This document shows, in pieces, positions 1 through 5,680 of a DNA stretch of 7,545 bases. Numbering within the stretch: the stretch's first letter is position 1; each line of letters begins with the position of its first letter. The notes beneath the pieces were generated by a model. That model saw nothing but the letters and a program-made list of their open reading frames with translations, was not told where the DNA came from and made no database searches. A program made the translations under genes and the position numbers. The DNA is from Bacillota bacterium. Its GTDB lineage: Bacteria > Bacillota > Clostridia > Christensenellales > CAG-138. The DNA lies in the NCBI GenBank assembly GCA_023435855.1, contig JAEZLG010000173.1, positions 1 to 7,545 of the forward strand, in the 5' to 3' direction.

Positions 1-2
1 TT

Positions 3-1559
3 ATGAACATCGAACAGCTTCTGAAAACCCCAGAATTTAAAGACTTCAAGCTGATTGCAGGTGCCGGTGGAAGCTACCGTGATATTACTGCAGTCAATGT
101 TATCGATTCCCCGGACTGCCATTCCTACTTCCATGGCGGAGAGTTTTTACTGACAAACACCTATATTATGCGGGATGACATTTCCATTCTCAAAGACATC
201 ATCACAGCCTGCGCGAAGATTGGCGTGAGCGCTATCGGTATTAAGCTGAACCGATTTATACGGGAGCTTCCCGAGGATTACATCGACATGGCCAATAAGC
301 TTAATTTCCCTGTAATTCTGCTACCGGTAGATGTGGCTTTCGAGGGCATCATCCGTTTGGTTTATTCTGAGATTGTCAATACGCAGTACATACGCCTCGC
401 GTATTCCGAAAAAGTCCATAGTTCCTTTACGCAACTGGTGCTCCAAGGCGGCTCCACCCATCAAATATTGCATAATCTTAGCGAACTGATTAACCGTGAT
501 GTTTGCTATTATGACACCTTCTTTGAAAAGTACTACGACAGCCGCAGTGATGAACGCCTCCCTATTGACCGGGCACCGCTCCCGCTTCAAGAAGCGCTCA
601 GCCTCTATCCCCACCACCTTCTTGAGGTCTCAGGCACCAACTACGGCTTTCTTGTTGTTTTAGAGGACGAGGCTGATCCCAACGGTATCATCAACCGGAA
701 CCATGCGGAAGCCGCCATACAGCACGCCAGCACGGTTTTAAAGCTTGACAGCCAAAAGAAGATATCCAACTGGCAGATTGAAACCAGGCACCGAGATGTT
801 TTTGTACAAGGACTTCTTCTGAACACGTTCTCCTCCGTCGAGGAGATCAATGCTCGAAAGAGTATCTACGGCTGGACATTTGAAAACGGAATCATAGCAT
901 GCGTTATCGGCTGCGATGAAAACTCTTGGGAGCACAACGGCTATGATCTGGACACATTCCTCTCCCATAAAATCAAGCAGTTCTATCCTCGATCCATGTG
1001 GACCAAGCTGGGTACACAGTTAGTTGTTCTTCTCGACCCCGGGAAGATGCCTTTACCCCGGTTTATGAAGGAACTTCAGCAAACCCTGCAGCAACTCAAG
1101 CCCTATACCCAAGAAGAGCAATCGCTAAACATCCATGTGGGCATCGGTTCCTACAAGCGCAGCCTCAAGGACGCTCATGAAAGCTACCGCGATGCCCAAA
1201 CAGCGGAGCAGATCGGGCGCAAGCTGCAGCAGCGCGTTACCTGCTATGAGGAGTTGGGGCTATATAGGCTACTCTCCCAAATAAGTGACAGCAGCTGCGT
1301 CTCCGAGTTTTTGAACCGCTATATCCTTAAGCTCGTGGAGTATGATACCGCCCACAACAGCGAATATCTCAAAACACTCCAACATCTCATCACCAACGAT
1401 TGGAACCTGCAAAAAACAGCGGCGAGTTTGTACATCCACTACAACACCATTAAAAACCGCTACCATAAGATTTCGGAGATATTATCTGAGGATCTCAATA
1501 ACCCGGATATTAAAATGAATCTCAGCATTTCCCTTAAATTGCTGCAGTTGGAAAAGTAA
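3..1559 (+). CDS. PucR-family transcriptional regulator
   Basis: Predicted cytoplasmic DNA-binding regulator of 518 residues, a normal length for the family. Residues about 5-125 match the PucR N-terminal (purine catabolism regulator-like) domain, with a GGEFLLTNTY segment near 45-54 and an FPVILLP segment at 102-108. The middle, about 285-405, looks like the degenerate GGDEF-like domain of these proteins and ends in the typical VGIGSYKRSLKDAHESYRDA stretch (379-398). The C-terminus, about 455-515, is the PucR-type helix-turn-helix (HTH_30), with a recognisable QKTAASLYIHYNTIKNRYHK core. Family members commonly control nitrogen, purine or amino-acid catabolic genes next to them, but no such operon is in this window, so targets are probably to the left. 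The ATG lies only two bases from the window edge, so its ribosome binding site cannot be seen and a longer protein cannot be excluded. The family call is firm; the regulated pathway is unknown. Confidence 0.93.
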   Translation: MNIEQLLKTPEFKDFKLIAGAGGSYRDITAVNVIDSPDCHSYFHGGEFLLTNTYIMRDDISILKDIITACAKIGVSAIGIKLNRFIRELPEDYIDMANKLNFPVILLPVDVAFEGIIRLVYSEIVNTQYIRLAYSEKVHSSFTQLVLQGGSTHQILHNLSELINRDVCYYDTFFEKYYDSRSDERLPIDRAPLPLQEALSLYPHHLLEVSGTNYGFLVVLEDEADPNGIINRNHAEAAIQHASTVLKLDSQKKISNWQIETRHRDVFVQGLLLNTFSSVEEINARKSIYGWTFENGIIACVIGCDENSWEHNGYDLDTFLSHKIKQFYPRSMWTKLGTQLVVLLDPGKMPLPRFMKELQQTLQQLKPYTQEEQSLNIHVGIGSYKRSLKDAHESYRDAQTAEQIGRKLQQRVTCYEELGLYRLLSQISDSSCVSEFLNRYILKLVEYDTAHNSEYLKTLQHLITNDWNLQKTAASLYIHYNTIKNRYHKISEILSEDLNNPDIKMNLSISLKLLQLEK

Positions 1560-1608
1560 AAGTAAGCATAAGTAGCCTGTTTTTGCTCGTTTGTCACGAA
1601 AAGATAAT

Positions 1609-1646
1609 AAAAGCTCCTTTGTCGTCACAGACAAGAGAGCTTTTTT
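1609..1646 (+). terminator. Intrinsic terminator of the PucR-family gene
   Basis: A 15-position stem (1609-1623 with 1630-1644) around the loop GTCACA has 13 Watson-Crick pairs, one G-U and one C-A mismatch, and runs into six T's (1641-1646). It lies 50 bp after the regulator's stop codon. It sits inside the longest open frame of the next gene, which argues that the next gene starts further downstream. Confidence 0.85.
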
Positions 1647-1728
1647 ACTACCAAGAATTCACCACGAAACGAAAGCATATCGAAACCGTAATTCTTATTA
1701 TCAACATTTTTATAGCAATAAGTAATTT

Positions 1729-1737
1729 TGGCATAAT
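1729..1737 (+). promoter_or_regulatory. Candidate extended -10 promoter for the M28 peptidase gene
   Basis: TGGCATAAT matches an extended -10 element (TGn followed by CATAAT, 5 of 6 to TATAAT). No good -35 is seen: TTTATA at 1709-1714 is the best at 17-bp spacing. A start near 1744 would give a leader of under 30 nt before the TTG codon. It fits the position between the upstream terminator and the ribosome binding site. Confidence 0.4.
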
Positions 1738-1759
1738 AACGTATGAAACGGTAAACTGC

Positions 1760-1764
1760 GGAGG
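1760..1764 (+). promoter_or_regulatory. Ribosome binding site selecting TTG start at 1772
   Basis: GGAGG is placed 7 nt before an in-frame TTG. It is the only strong Shine-Dalgarno in the 5' part of this frame, and it places the start just before the first conserved peptidase residues. An earlier TTG at 1583 lies upstream of the preceding gene's terminator and has no comparable site. Confidence 0.75.
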
Positions 1765-1771
1765 CTTCCTT

Positions 1772-3013
1772 TTGAATAAATCTCAAATTAGTAACACTGA
1801 ATTTATGGCAGACGGCATAAAATATGTTTGCTCAAAATATAAAAACCGCTCTGCCGGTTCCATTTCAGAAAAGAATTGCCAAAAGTATTTTAAGGAAATA
1901 CTAAGCAGTTGGGCTGATCAAGTGGATGAAGAAGCTTTTTCACTTCATCCGAAGGCATTTAAGGGTTCCATGGTTTTATCCGGTTTGCTGAATATTGTAT
2001 CGGCAATTCTAATATGGCTGAGCCTTACAGTAAATTCTATTATCCTATCGATTATAGGTACAGCAGTAATCCTATTTTCGGTGTTGTTGAACATTACCGA
2101 GTCATTTTTCTATAGGCGAATCTTTGATTTCCTGTTTCCTAAAGCCACTTCTATAAATATCATGGCGCGAAGAGCTCCAAAGGGTGAGATAAAGCGGAGA
2201 ATTATATTAGGCGGTCATGCCGATGCCGCCTATGAAATGACCTATGTTTTGCACGGACAGATAAAAACCGTTTTTCCTGTTTTGGCAGGATCGTCTATTG
2301 GTGCGGCGCTTGTGTTGCTATCGAGCATTGCTTTGCTTATTCGCTATATTGTCGCAGGCAGTGTTAGCATGGACGGTAGTTGGCAATTGATTGGAGTAAT
2401 AAGCGTTGCTTGCATTCCTTTTTTTCTTGCCGCCGCATTTTTTATCAACTGGAACCGGATTGTGGATGGTGCAAACGATAATCTTTCAGCATGTTATGTT
2501 GCAATGAGCGTACTAAAAGAAATGAGTGAAAAGAATATCAGATGCGAAAGCACCGAAGTGTGCTGCTTAATAACAGGGTCAGAAGAAGCAGGTCTTAGGG
2601 GGGCACTCAATTACGCACAGCGGCACAGGATGGAACTTTCAAACGTTGAAACGATATTTATAGCCTTAGATACAATGCATGAGCTTGATCAGCTTCGAGT
2701 ATTTACGTTAGGACAAAACGGCACACAAAAAAACAGCAATGCAGTTGGTGCGCTTCTTATAAAAGCAGGTAAGAACTGTGGGGTTGAAATTCGAAATTCG
2801 AAGTTATTGTTCGGTGCAACGGATGCAGAAGGGTTTTCGCGTTACGGTATACGATCTTGCGCTTTGTGCGGCGTAAGCCTGCTTCCGAGGCTTTACTATC
2901 ACACACGATTTGATACTTGGGATAATATAAATAAGGATTGCTTACAGCTATCCCATGAAATTTGCATGGAAACCATTCGTCTTTATGATCGCGAAGGTAT
3001 TAAAACTTTTTAA
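1772..3013 (+). CDS. Membrane-embedded M28-family zinc aminopeptidase-like protein
   Basis: Predicted integral membrane metallopeptidase of 413 residues from the TTG start. All the usual M28 metal and catalytic positions are visible: GGHADA (H149, D151), DGANDN (bridging D236), GSEEAG (E271 catalytic base, E272 ligand), ALDTMHE (D300) and YHTRFDT (H377). M28 enzymes typically bind two zinc ions and remove N-terminal residues from peptides; this substrate is unknown. Hydrophobic segments at about 67-85, 89-110, 168-192 and 203-228 suggest two membrane hairpins, the second inserted between the first two ligands and the rest of the active site. There is no signal peptide. Base composition is lower in GC than the neighbours (22 of 60 GC at 1981-2040 against 30 of 60 at 4681-4740 in the aminotransferase and 38 of 60 at 6301-6360 in the VanW gene), compatible with separate ancestry. 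It is isolated from the regulator by a terminator. Reading the frame back to 1583 would add 63 residues including a hydrophobic stretch; I reject that on start-site evidence. Confidence 0.85.
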   Translation: MNKSQISNTEFMADGIKYVCSKYKNRSAGSISEKNCQKYFKEILSSWADQVDEEAFSLHPKAFKGSMVLSGLLNIVSAILIWLSLTVNSIILSIIGTAVILFSVLLNITESFFYRRIFDFLFPKATSINIMARRAPKGEIKRRIILGGHADAAYEMTYVLHGQIKTVFPVLAGSSIGAALVLLSSIALLIRYIVAGSVSMDGSWQLIGVISVACIPFFLAAAFFINWNRIVDGANDNLSACYVAMSVLKEMSEKNIRCESTEVCCLITGSEEAGLRGALNYAQRHRMELSNVETIFIALDTMHELDQLRVFTLGQNGTQKNSNAVGALLIKAGKNCGVEIRNSKLLFGATDAEGFSRYGIRSCALCGVSLLPRLYYHTRFDTWDNINKDCLQLSHEICMETIRLYDREGIKTF

Positions 3014-3040
3014 AGAGATAAATAAGCAGCGCTCGCCACA

Positions 3041-3069
3041 TTGAGATTACCAGCATATGTGTTGATACG
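3041..3069 (+). promoter_or_regulatory. Weak candidate promoter into the palindromic block
   Basis: TTGAGA (3041-3046, 5 of 6 to the -35 consensus) is followed after exactly 17 bp by GATACG (3064-3069, only 3 of 6 to the -10). If active, it would transcribe the palindromic block rightward towards the terminator hairpin at 3408-3450. The evidence is thin. The same bases can also form an imperfect hairpin (3051-3058 with 3065-3072) directly abutting the first tRNA-tail-like repeat. Confidence 0.15.
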
Positions 3070-3072
3070 CTG

Positions 3073-3124
3073 TTGAAGTCCCATCGAACGTATGAAGACT
3101 AATACGAGCATCACTTCGGGATGC
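3073..3124 (+). repeat. tRNA-tail-like repeat, copy A
   Basis: TTGAAGTCCCATCGAACG (3073-3090) matches copy B at 3385-3402 in 16 of 18 positions and resembles the T-loop plus acceptor 3' strand of the tRNA-Leu on the opposite strand. Downstream, both copies continue with an AAGAC-like spacer and GAGCATC, the arm of a hairpin. Here GCATC (3108-3112) can pair with GATGC (3120-3124) but no T-run follows, so it looks like a decayed terminator arm. Confidence 0.55.
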
Positions 3125-3154
3125 CACGGTGTATCGGACTTGATTTCGTCCATC

Positions 3155-3226
3155 ACGCGAGGCACACGGGCCGAGACCCACGTAATGTCACAGGCCTTGG
3201 CCAACGCGAGGCCATATGCCGAGACC
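3155..3226 (+). repeat. Imperfect repeat pair, 48-49 bp apart
   Basis: ACGCGAGGC at 3155-3163 recurs at 3204-3212, and CCGAGACC at 3171-3178 recurs at 3219-3226. Between the two anchors each copy has a variable centre flanked by GGC and GCC, which could form a small stem-loop. A GGCCTTGGCC palindrome sits between the copies (3193-3202). No coding explanation is apparent. Confidence 0.5.
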
Positions 3227-3309
3227 TATAGGGTTCAGGCTCTGCCTGACGTGAAAGGCTCCGGCTGCGCCGGACGTGAAGGGTTCAGGCTCCGCCTGAC
3301 GCAGGATCG
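3225..3309 (+). repeat. Three palindromic units in tandem, 25-bp period
   Basis: Three hairpins begin exactly 25 bp apart: TCAGGC-TCT-GCCTGA (3235-3249), TCCGGC-TGC-GCCGGA (3260-3274) and TCAGGC-TCC-GCCTGA (3285-3299). Each has a perfect 6-bp stem and a 3-nt loop. The linkers are alike (CGTGAAAGGC, CGTGAAGGGT), and the sequence before the first unit ends in the same AGGGT. In the middle unit one stem pair changes from A-T to C-G on both arms, a compensatory change that preserves pairing. Confidence 0.8.
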
Positions 3310-3327
3310 ACCTGGCACGAAATCCCG

Positions 3328-3375
3328 GCCGCTAAAATCGCGTCACTGGCGCGATTTTACGGCGGCAATGCCGCC
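3328..3375. repeat. Overlapping long hairpin and GC hairpin
   Basis: TAAAATCGCG (3333-3342) pairs perfectly with CGCGATTTTA (3350-3359) around a 7-nt loop. The stem can be extended by four GC pairs (3328-3331 with 3360-3363) past a bulged C3332. A second perfect hairpin, GGCGGC-AAT-GCCGCC (3361-3375), uses three of the same bases, so the extended first hairpin and the full second one exclude each other. Function unknown. Confidence 0.7.
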
Positions 3376-3384
3376 CGCCGCGGC

Positions 3385-3427
3385 TTCAAGTCCCTTCGAA
3401 CGTAAAGACCAAACAAAAAGAGCATCC
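3385..3427 (+). repeat. tRNA-tail-like repeat, copy B
   Basis: TTCAAGTCCCTTCGAACG (3385-3402) is a direct repeat of copy A at 3073 and an inverted, imperfect copy of the last part of the tRNA-Leu gene (3451-3469 on the other strand). It continues through AAGACCA and AAACAAAAAGAGCATCC, the left arm of the terminator hairpin. The upstream bases do not pair to make a T-stem, so this is a tail fragment and not a tRNA gene. Confidence 0.6.
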
Positions 3428-3450
3428 GTTGGATGCTCTTTTTGTTTGGT
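3408..3450. terminator. Perfect 20-bp hairpin, terminator of tRNA-Leu
   Basis: ACCAAACAAAAAGAGCATCC (3408-3427) and its exact complement (3431-3450) flank a 3-nt GTT loop. The inner AGCATCC stem followed by TTTTT is present on both strands, so it should stop transcription of the tRNA (minus strand) and also anything arriving from the left. The right arm includes the discriminator base and CCA end of the tRNA, so mature-end formation must compete with the hairpin. Confidence 0.85.
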
Positions 3451-3529
3451 GCGGTCGATGGGACTTGAACCCATACGGTCTCCCATACGCCCCTCAAACG
3501 TACGCGTCTGCCGATTCCGCCACGACCGC
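3447..3529 (-). tRNA. tRNA-Leu, anticodon GAG
   Basis: On the minus strand the acceptor GCGGTCG pairs fully with CGACCGC, followed by discriminator A and an encoded CCA (3447-3449). The anticodon stem TACGT/GCGTA encloses the loop TTGAGGG with anticodon GAG at 3493-3495, reading CUC and CUU leucine codons. The T-arm is ATGGG-TTCAAGT-CCCAT. An 11-nt variable region fits a class II tRNA with a rather short variable arm. The gene stands alone, with its own promoter upstream and a terminator that begins inside its 3' end. Confidence 0.95.
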
Positions 3530-3535
3530 AAAACG

Positions 3536-3552
3536 AGTCGCTTTACGCGACT
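3536..3552 (-). other. Hairpin in the pre-tRNA leader
   Basis: AGTCGC (3536-3541) and GCGACT (3547-3552) form a perfect 6-bp stem with a 5-nt loop, six bases ahead of the mature tRNA 5' end in the predicted precursor. It would lie at the very 5' end of the transcript, close to the RNase P cleavage site. Confidence 0.5.
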
Positions 3553-3561
3553 GCAAAAACA

Positions 3562-3590
3562 ATTATACTTGTCAGGAAGTCGCTTGTCAA
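3562..3590 (-). promoter_or_regulatory. Consensus sigma-A type promoter of tRNA-Leu
   Basis: Read on the minus strand, TTGACA (3585-3590) and TATAAT (3562-3567) are both perfect and separated by exactly 17 bp. The start would fall near 3555, about 25 nt before the mature tRNA, as expected for a strongly expressed stable RNA. Confidence 0.93.
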
Positions 3591-3677
3591 CACAAAAAGA
3601 AGTGTTCGAGGCCAAATTTATCATTACCTTTCATATAAATTTCCACCTCGGATTTCAAGCACATATAAGCGTTCATT

Positions 3678-3690
3678 CATATTATATAAC
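3678..3690 (+). promoter_or_regulatory. Weak candidate -10 region for the Cys-rich gene
   Basis: An AT-rich stretch before the gene contains CATATTATA (3678-3686), which fits the sigma-K type -10 pattern CATAnnnTA, and TATAAC (3685-3690), 5 of 6 to a sigma-A -10. Neither has a convincing -35: an AC at 3661-3662 is one or two bases too close for sigma-K. The promoter class cannot be settled from this. Confidence 0.2.
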
Positions 3691-3737
3691 AAGCCTGCGC
3701 TCAGTTGATTGTGCGAGAAAAGGAGAAATCGACAACC

Positions 3738-4355
3738 ATGCAAAATAAAAGAATCATGTACGGCAGAAATAACGCTACCGGCGGCAGACGCCGCGAACGT
3801 CCGGACGGAAGCGAACAGACACAGTCGCAGAACACTTCCGAAAACATCGAAAGAGAACGCTCAGAAAGCGAATCCAGGTGCCATAGAAAATGCAGCGATT
3901 TGAAAGCTCCGTTTTGCGAAACGGTGACGCTACACGAATCGTTCGATGCGAGCAACATTATGCCTACCTCCATCCGCATTGCCTACGATACCGATTTCCT
4001 CGGCTACACCCTCGAGGAGATCAACATGGATGCAAAGCTTCCCTGCGGCGGCTCCTGCCCCATTGAAGTGCTCCGGGTAACCCTCACCGGCGCTATCCCC
4101 TTCATTATCTCGGCAGGGCCTATCACCTCCGGCTGCGGCTCCGGTACATGCTTGAGCTGCCAAGGCGTATGCATGGTGGATGAGTTTATCGGTTATCTTT
4201 GCAATGACGAAGAACCGGACCTCGAGACCCTGGGTTGTGCCAGCGTTACGCCGACAGTAGACATCGATGTGGAAAAGTGTGCCTGTTCCAAAAACACTAA
4301 TGTTACCTTCCATGGCGCATTCACTTTCTCCAACTTACCGACTACACTAGGTTAA
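3738..4355 (+). CDS. Cysteine-rich hypothetical protein
   Basis: Unrecognised protein of 205 residues. I chose ATG 3738 because AGGAG at 3721-3725 lies 12 nt before it, a slightly long but usable spacing; a TTG at 3705 in the same frame has no site. Residues 1-52 are polar, Arg/Glu/Ser/Gln-rich and probably disordered. From about 54 on the sequence looks like a compact beta-rich domain, with VTLTGAIPFIISAGPI (114-129) and FHGAFTFSNL (191-200) as candidate strands. There are 13 cysteines (48, 52, 60, 103, 107, 133, 138, 141, 145, 155, 167, 181, 183), several in CxxxC, CxxC or CxC spacing, suggesting metal binding or disulfide cross-linking. No signal peptide or membrane segment is seen. Cys-rich small proteins of this kind occur in clostridial spore coats, but that role is only a guess here. 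It is a single-gene unit with a terminator 9 bp past its stop. Confidence 0.8.
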   Translation: MQNKRIMYGRNNATGGRRRERPDGSEQTQSQNTSENIERERSESESRCHRKCSDLKAPFCETVTLHESFDASNIMPTSIRIAYDTDFLGYTLEEINMDAKLPCGGSCPIEVLRVTLTGAIPFIISAGPITSGCGSGTCLSCQGVCMVDEFIGYLCNDEEPDLETLGCASVTPTVDIDVEKCACSKNTNVTFHGAFTFSNLPTTLG

Positions 4356-4364
4356 ATAAAGTGC

Positions 4365-4389
4365 AAAAGGCGGCCGAAGCCGCCTTTTT
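4365..4389. terminator. Bidirectional terminator between convergent genes
   Basis: AAAAGGCGGC (4365-4374) pairs perfectly with GCCGCCTTTT (4379-4388) around a CGAA tetraloop, which reads TTCG on the minus strand. Runs of T follow on both strands. It lies 9 bp after the Cys-rich gene and 25 bp past the end of the aminotransferase gene, so one hairpin can serve both. Confidence 0.92.
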
Positions 4390-4414
4390 CTTATGCTCGA
4401 AGTTAAATTTAAGC

Positions 4415-5593
4415 TTACAGTTTCCCCAGTCCCTTAAGGAACTCCGTAATGCGGCGGACAGCCTCTTTGAGATCCTCCATAGAAGTTGCATAGCAGCAGC
4501 GAATATAACCTTCACCGCTCGGGCCAAACGCTGTACCGGGGACAACGCATACATCGTACTGCGCAAGAAGCTTATCGCAGAACTCCTCGGAGGAAAGCCC
4601 GCTTTTTTTGATGGACGGGAATGCGTAAAATGCTCCCTCGGGCTCGTTGCAGATAAGCCCAATTTCGTTGAAAGCATCCACAAGGTATCTGCGGCGCTTG
4701 GCATACTCGTTGAGCATAGCGTACATGTCGTGCCAATTATCTTCAAGCCCCTGCTCGATGCCGGCTATGGCGGCGTATTGACCGGGTGTGGGTGCCGACA
4801 GCATAGTGAGTTGGTGTATCTTCATCATCGCCGCGATAATCTCCTTGGGGCCTGCGGCAAAGCCTACGCGCCAGCCCGTCATGGAGAAGGATTTCGAGAA
4901 TCCGTTTAACACGATTGTGCGCTCCCACATGCCGGGCAGCGATGCGATGGATACATGGTGCTTGTCATTATAAGTAAGCTCGGCATATATCTCGTCGGAT
5001 ACGATCATGATATCGGTTCCGCGGATGATATCGGCGATCTTTTCAAGATCCTCCAACTCCATAATGCCGCCCGTGGGGTTGTTGGGGAAAGGCAGCAACA
5101 GCGCTTTGGTCTTAGGCGTGATGGCAGCTTTTAACGCTTCGGGTGTTAGCTTGAAACGATGTTCCTGCGTCGTGACGACGGGAACCGGTACACCGCCTGC
5201 AAACTGAACATCGGGCAAATAAGCAACATAGGTTGGTTCGGGCACAATTACCTCGTCACCGGGGTTTAAGATAGCCCTAAACGAGAGATCGATGGCCTGG
5301 CTCGCGCCAACCGTGATGAGGATGTTCGGCACTTCATATTGAAGAGAGAAACGCTCCTTTAGGTACTGTACGCAGAGCGATCGAAGCTCCGGTATACCCG
5401 AATTGGAAGAATACGGGATACGACCTACAGAAAGCTTTTCAAGCGCGGCCTTCCTGATGCGCTCGGGGGTCGGGAAATCCGGCTCTCCTACGCCTAGGCT
5501 GATGGTTTTATCCGTAAGCAGATCAAAATACTTACGGATGCCGGAGGGTGGTACGCGCTGCACGGTTTTGCAGATGATCTTCGAATAGTCCAT
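4415..5593 (-). CDS. PLP-dependent class I/II aminotransferase
   Basis: Cytoplasmic aminotransferase of fold type I, 392 residues, a normal length. Visible hallmarks: GEPDFPTP (36-43) near the N-terminus, GASQ (96-99) contacting the cofactor phosphate, NNPTG (171-175), SDEIYAEL (199-206) with the D200 that pairs with the PLP ring nitrogen, SKSFSMTGWRVGF with K234 as the Schiff-base lysine, and R365 in GYIRC as the likely carboxylate-binding arginine. The family transfers the amino group between amino acids and 2-oxo acids; the AspAT/PatA-like subgroup fits best, but whether aspartate, aromatic, alanine or another amino acid is the substrate cannot be read from the sequence. The start at ATG 5593 is preferred over an in-frame ATG at 5638 because of the adjacent GGGG site. 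It lies downstream of the VanW-domain gene on the same strand, 175 bp apart. I see no strong promoter in the gap, so it may be partly co-transcribed. Confidence 0.95.
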   Translation of the reverse strand: MDYSKIICKTVQRVPPSGIRKYFDLLTDKTISLGVGEPDFPTPERIRKAALEKLSVGRIPYSSNSGIPELRSLCVQYLKERFSLQYEVPNILITVGASQAIDLSFRAILNPGDEVIVPEPTYVAYLPDVQFAGGVPVPVVTTQEHRFKLTPEALKAAITPKTKALLLPFPNNPTGGIMELEDLEKIADIIRGTDIMIVSDEIYAELTYNDKHHVSIASLPGMWERTIVLNGFSKSFSMTGWRVGFAAGPKEIIAAMMKIHQLTMLSAPTPGQYAAIAGIEQGLEDNWHDMYAMLNEYAKRRRYLVDAFNEIGLICNEPEGAFYAFPSIKKSGLSSEEFCDKLLAQYDVCVVPGTAFGPSGEGYIRCCYATSMEDLKEAVRRITEFLKGLGKL

Positions 5594-5600
5594 GGATTTA

Positions 5601-5607
5601 CCCCTTT
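5601..5607 (-). promoter_or_regulatory. Ribosome binding site selecting the aminotransferase start
   Basis: On the minus strand AAAGGGG lies 7 nt before ATG 5593. The longer reading from 5638 would place this site inside the coding sequence and add 15 residues unlike the family N-terminus. Confidence 0.75.
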
Positions 5608-5680
5608 CGGAAGCGTGATGAATAGAGTATGTGAACATATCTGCTAAAATTTACATTTTTTATCAATAGGTACGAAAACT

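Noticed and set aside
1583..1771. 63 extra N-terminal residues for the M28 peptidase
   Set aside because: They would be translated across a strong terminator and lack a ribosome binding site; GGAGG plus TTG at 1772 fits the family N-terminus.
3010..3204. 64-codon open frame on the minus strand overlapping the end of the M28 gene, whose last residues (NLNVASAAYL) faintly recall the C-terminus of SpoU-type RNA methyltransferases
   Set aside because: The frame runs through tRNA-tail repeat copy A, has no ribosome binding site that I can see, and the resemblance covers under 15 residues. It is not enough to call a gene or a pseudogene.
3073..3450. CRISPR array or integron attC cluster
   Set aside because: There are only three short palindromic units with near-identical 10-bp linkers, no unique spacers, and no cas or integrase gene in the window.
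3092..3748. 218-codon plus-strand open frame across the palindromic block and the tRNA gene
   Set aside because: It reads through repeats, a terminator and the antisense strand of tRNA-Leu; the predicted protein is low-complexity Arg/Ser/Pro and looks like no family.
4361..4909. 182-codon plus-strand open frame opposite the aminotransferase
   Set aside because: It is a shadow of the minus-strand aminotransferase, whose catalytic motifs are intact, and it begins inside the terminator hairpin.
5594..5638. 15-residue N-terminal extension of the aminotransferase
   Set aside because: It covers the natural GGGG ribosome binding site and adds sequence unlike the family start.
5633..5668. TTGATA with AT-rich downstream sequence as an aminotransferase promoter on the minus strand
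   Set aside because: At 16-19 bp spacing no hexamer matches the -10 consensus better than about 3 of 6.
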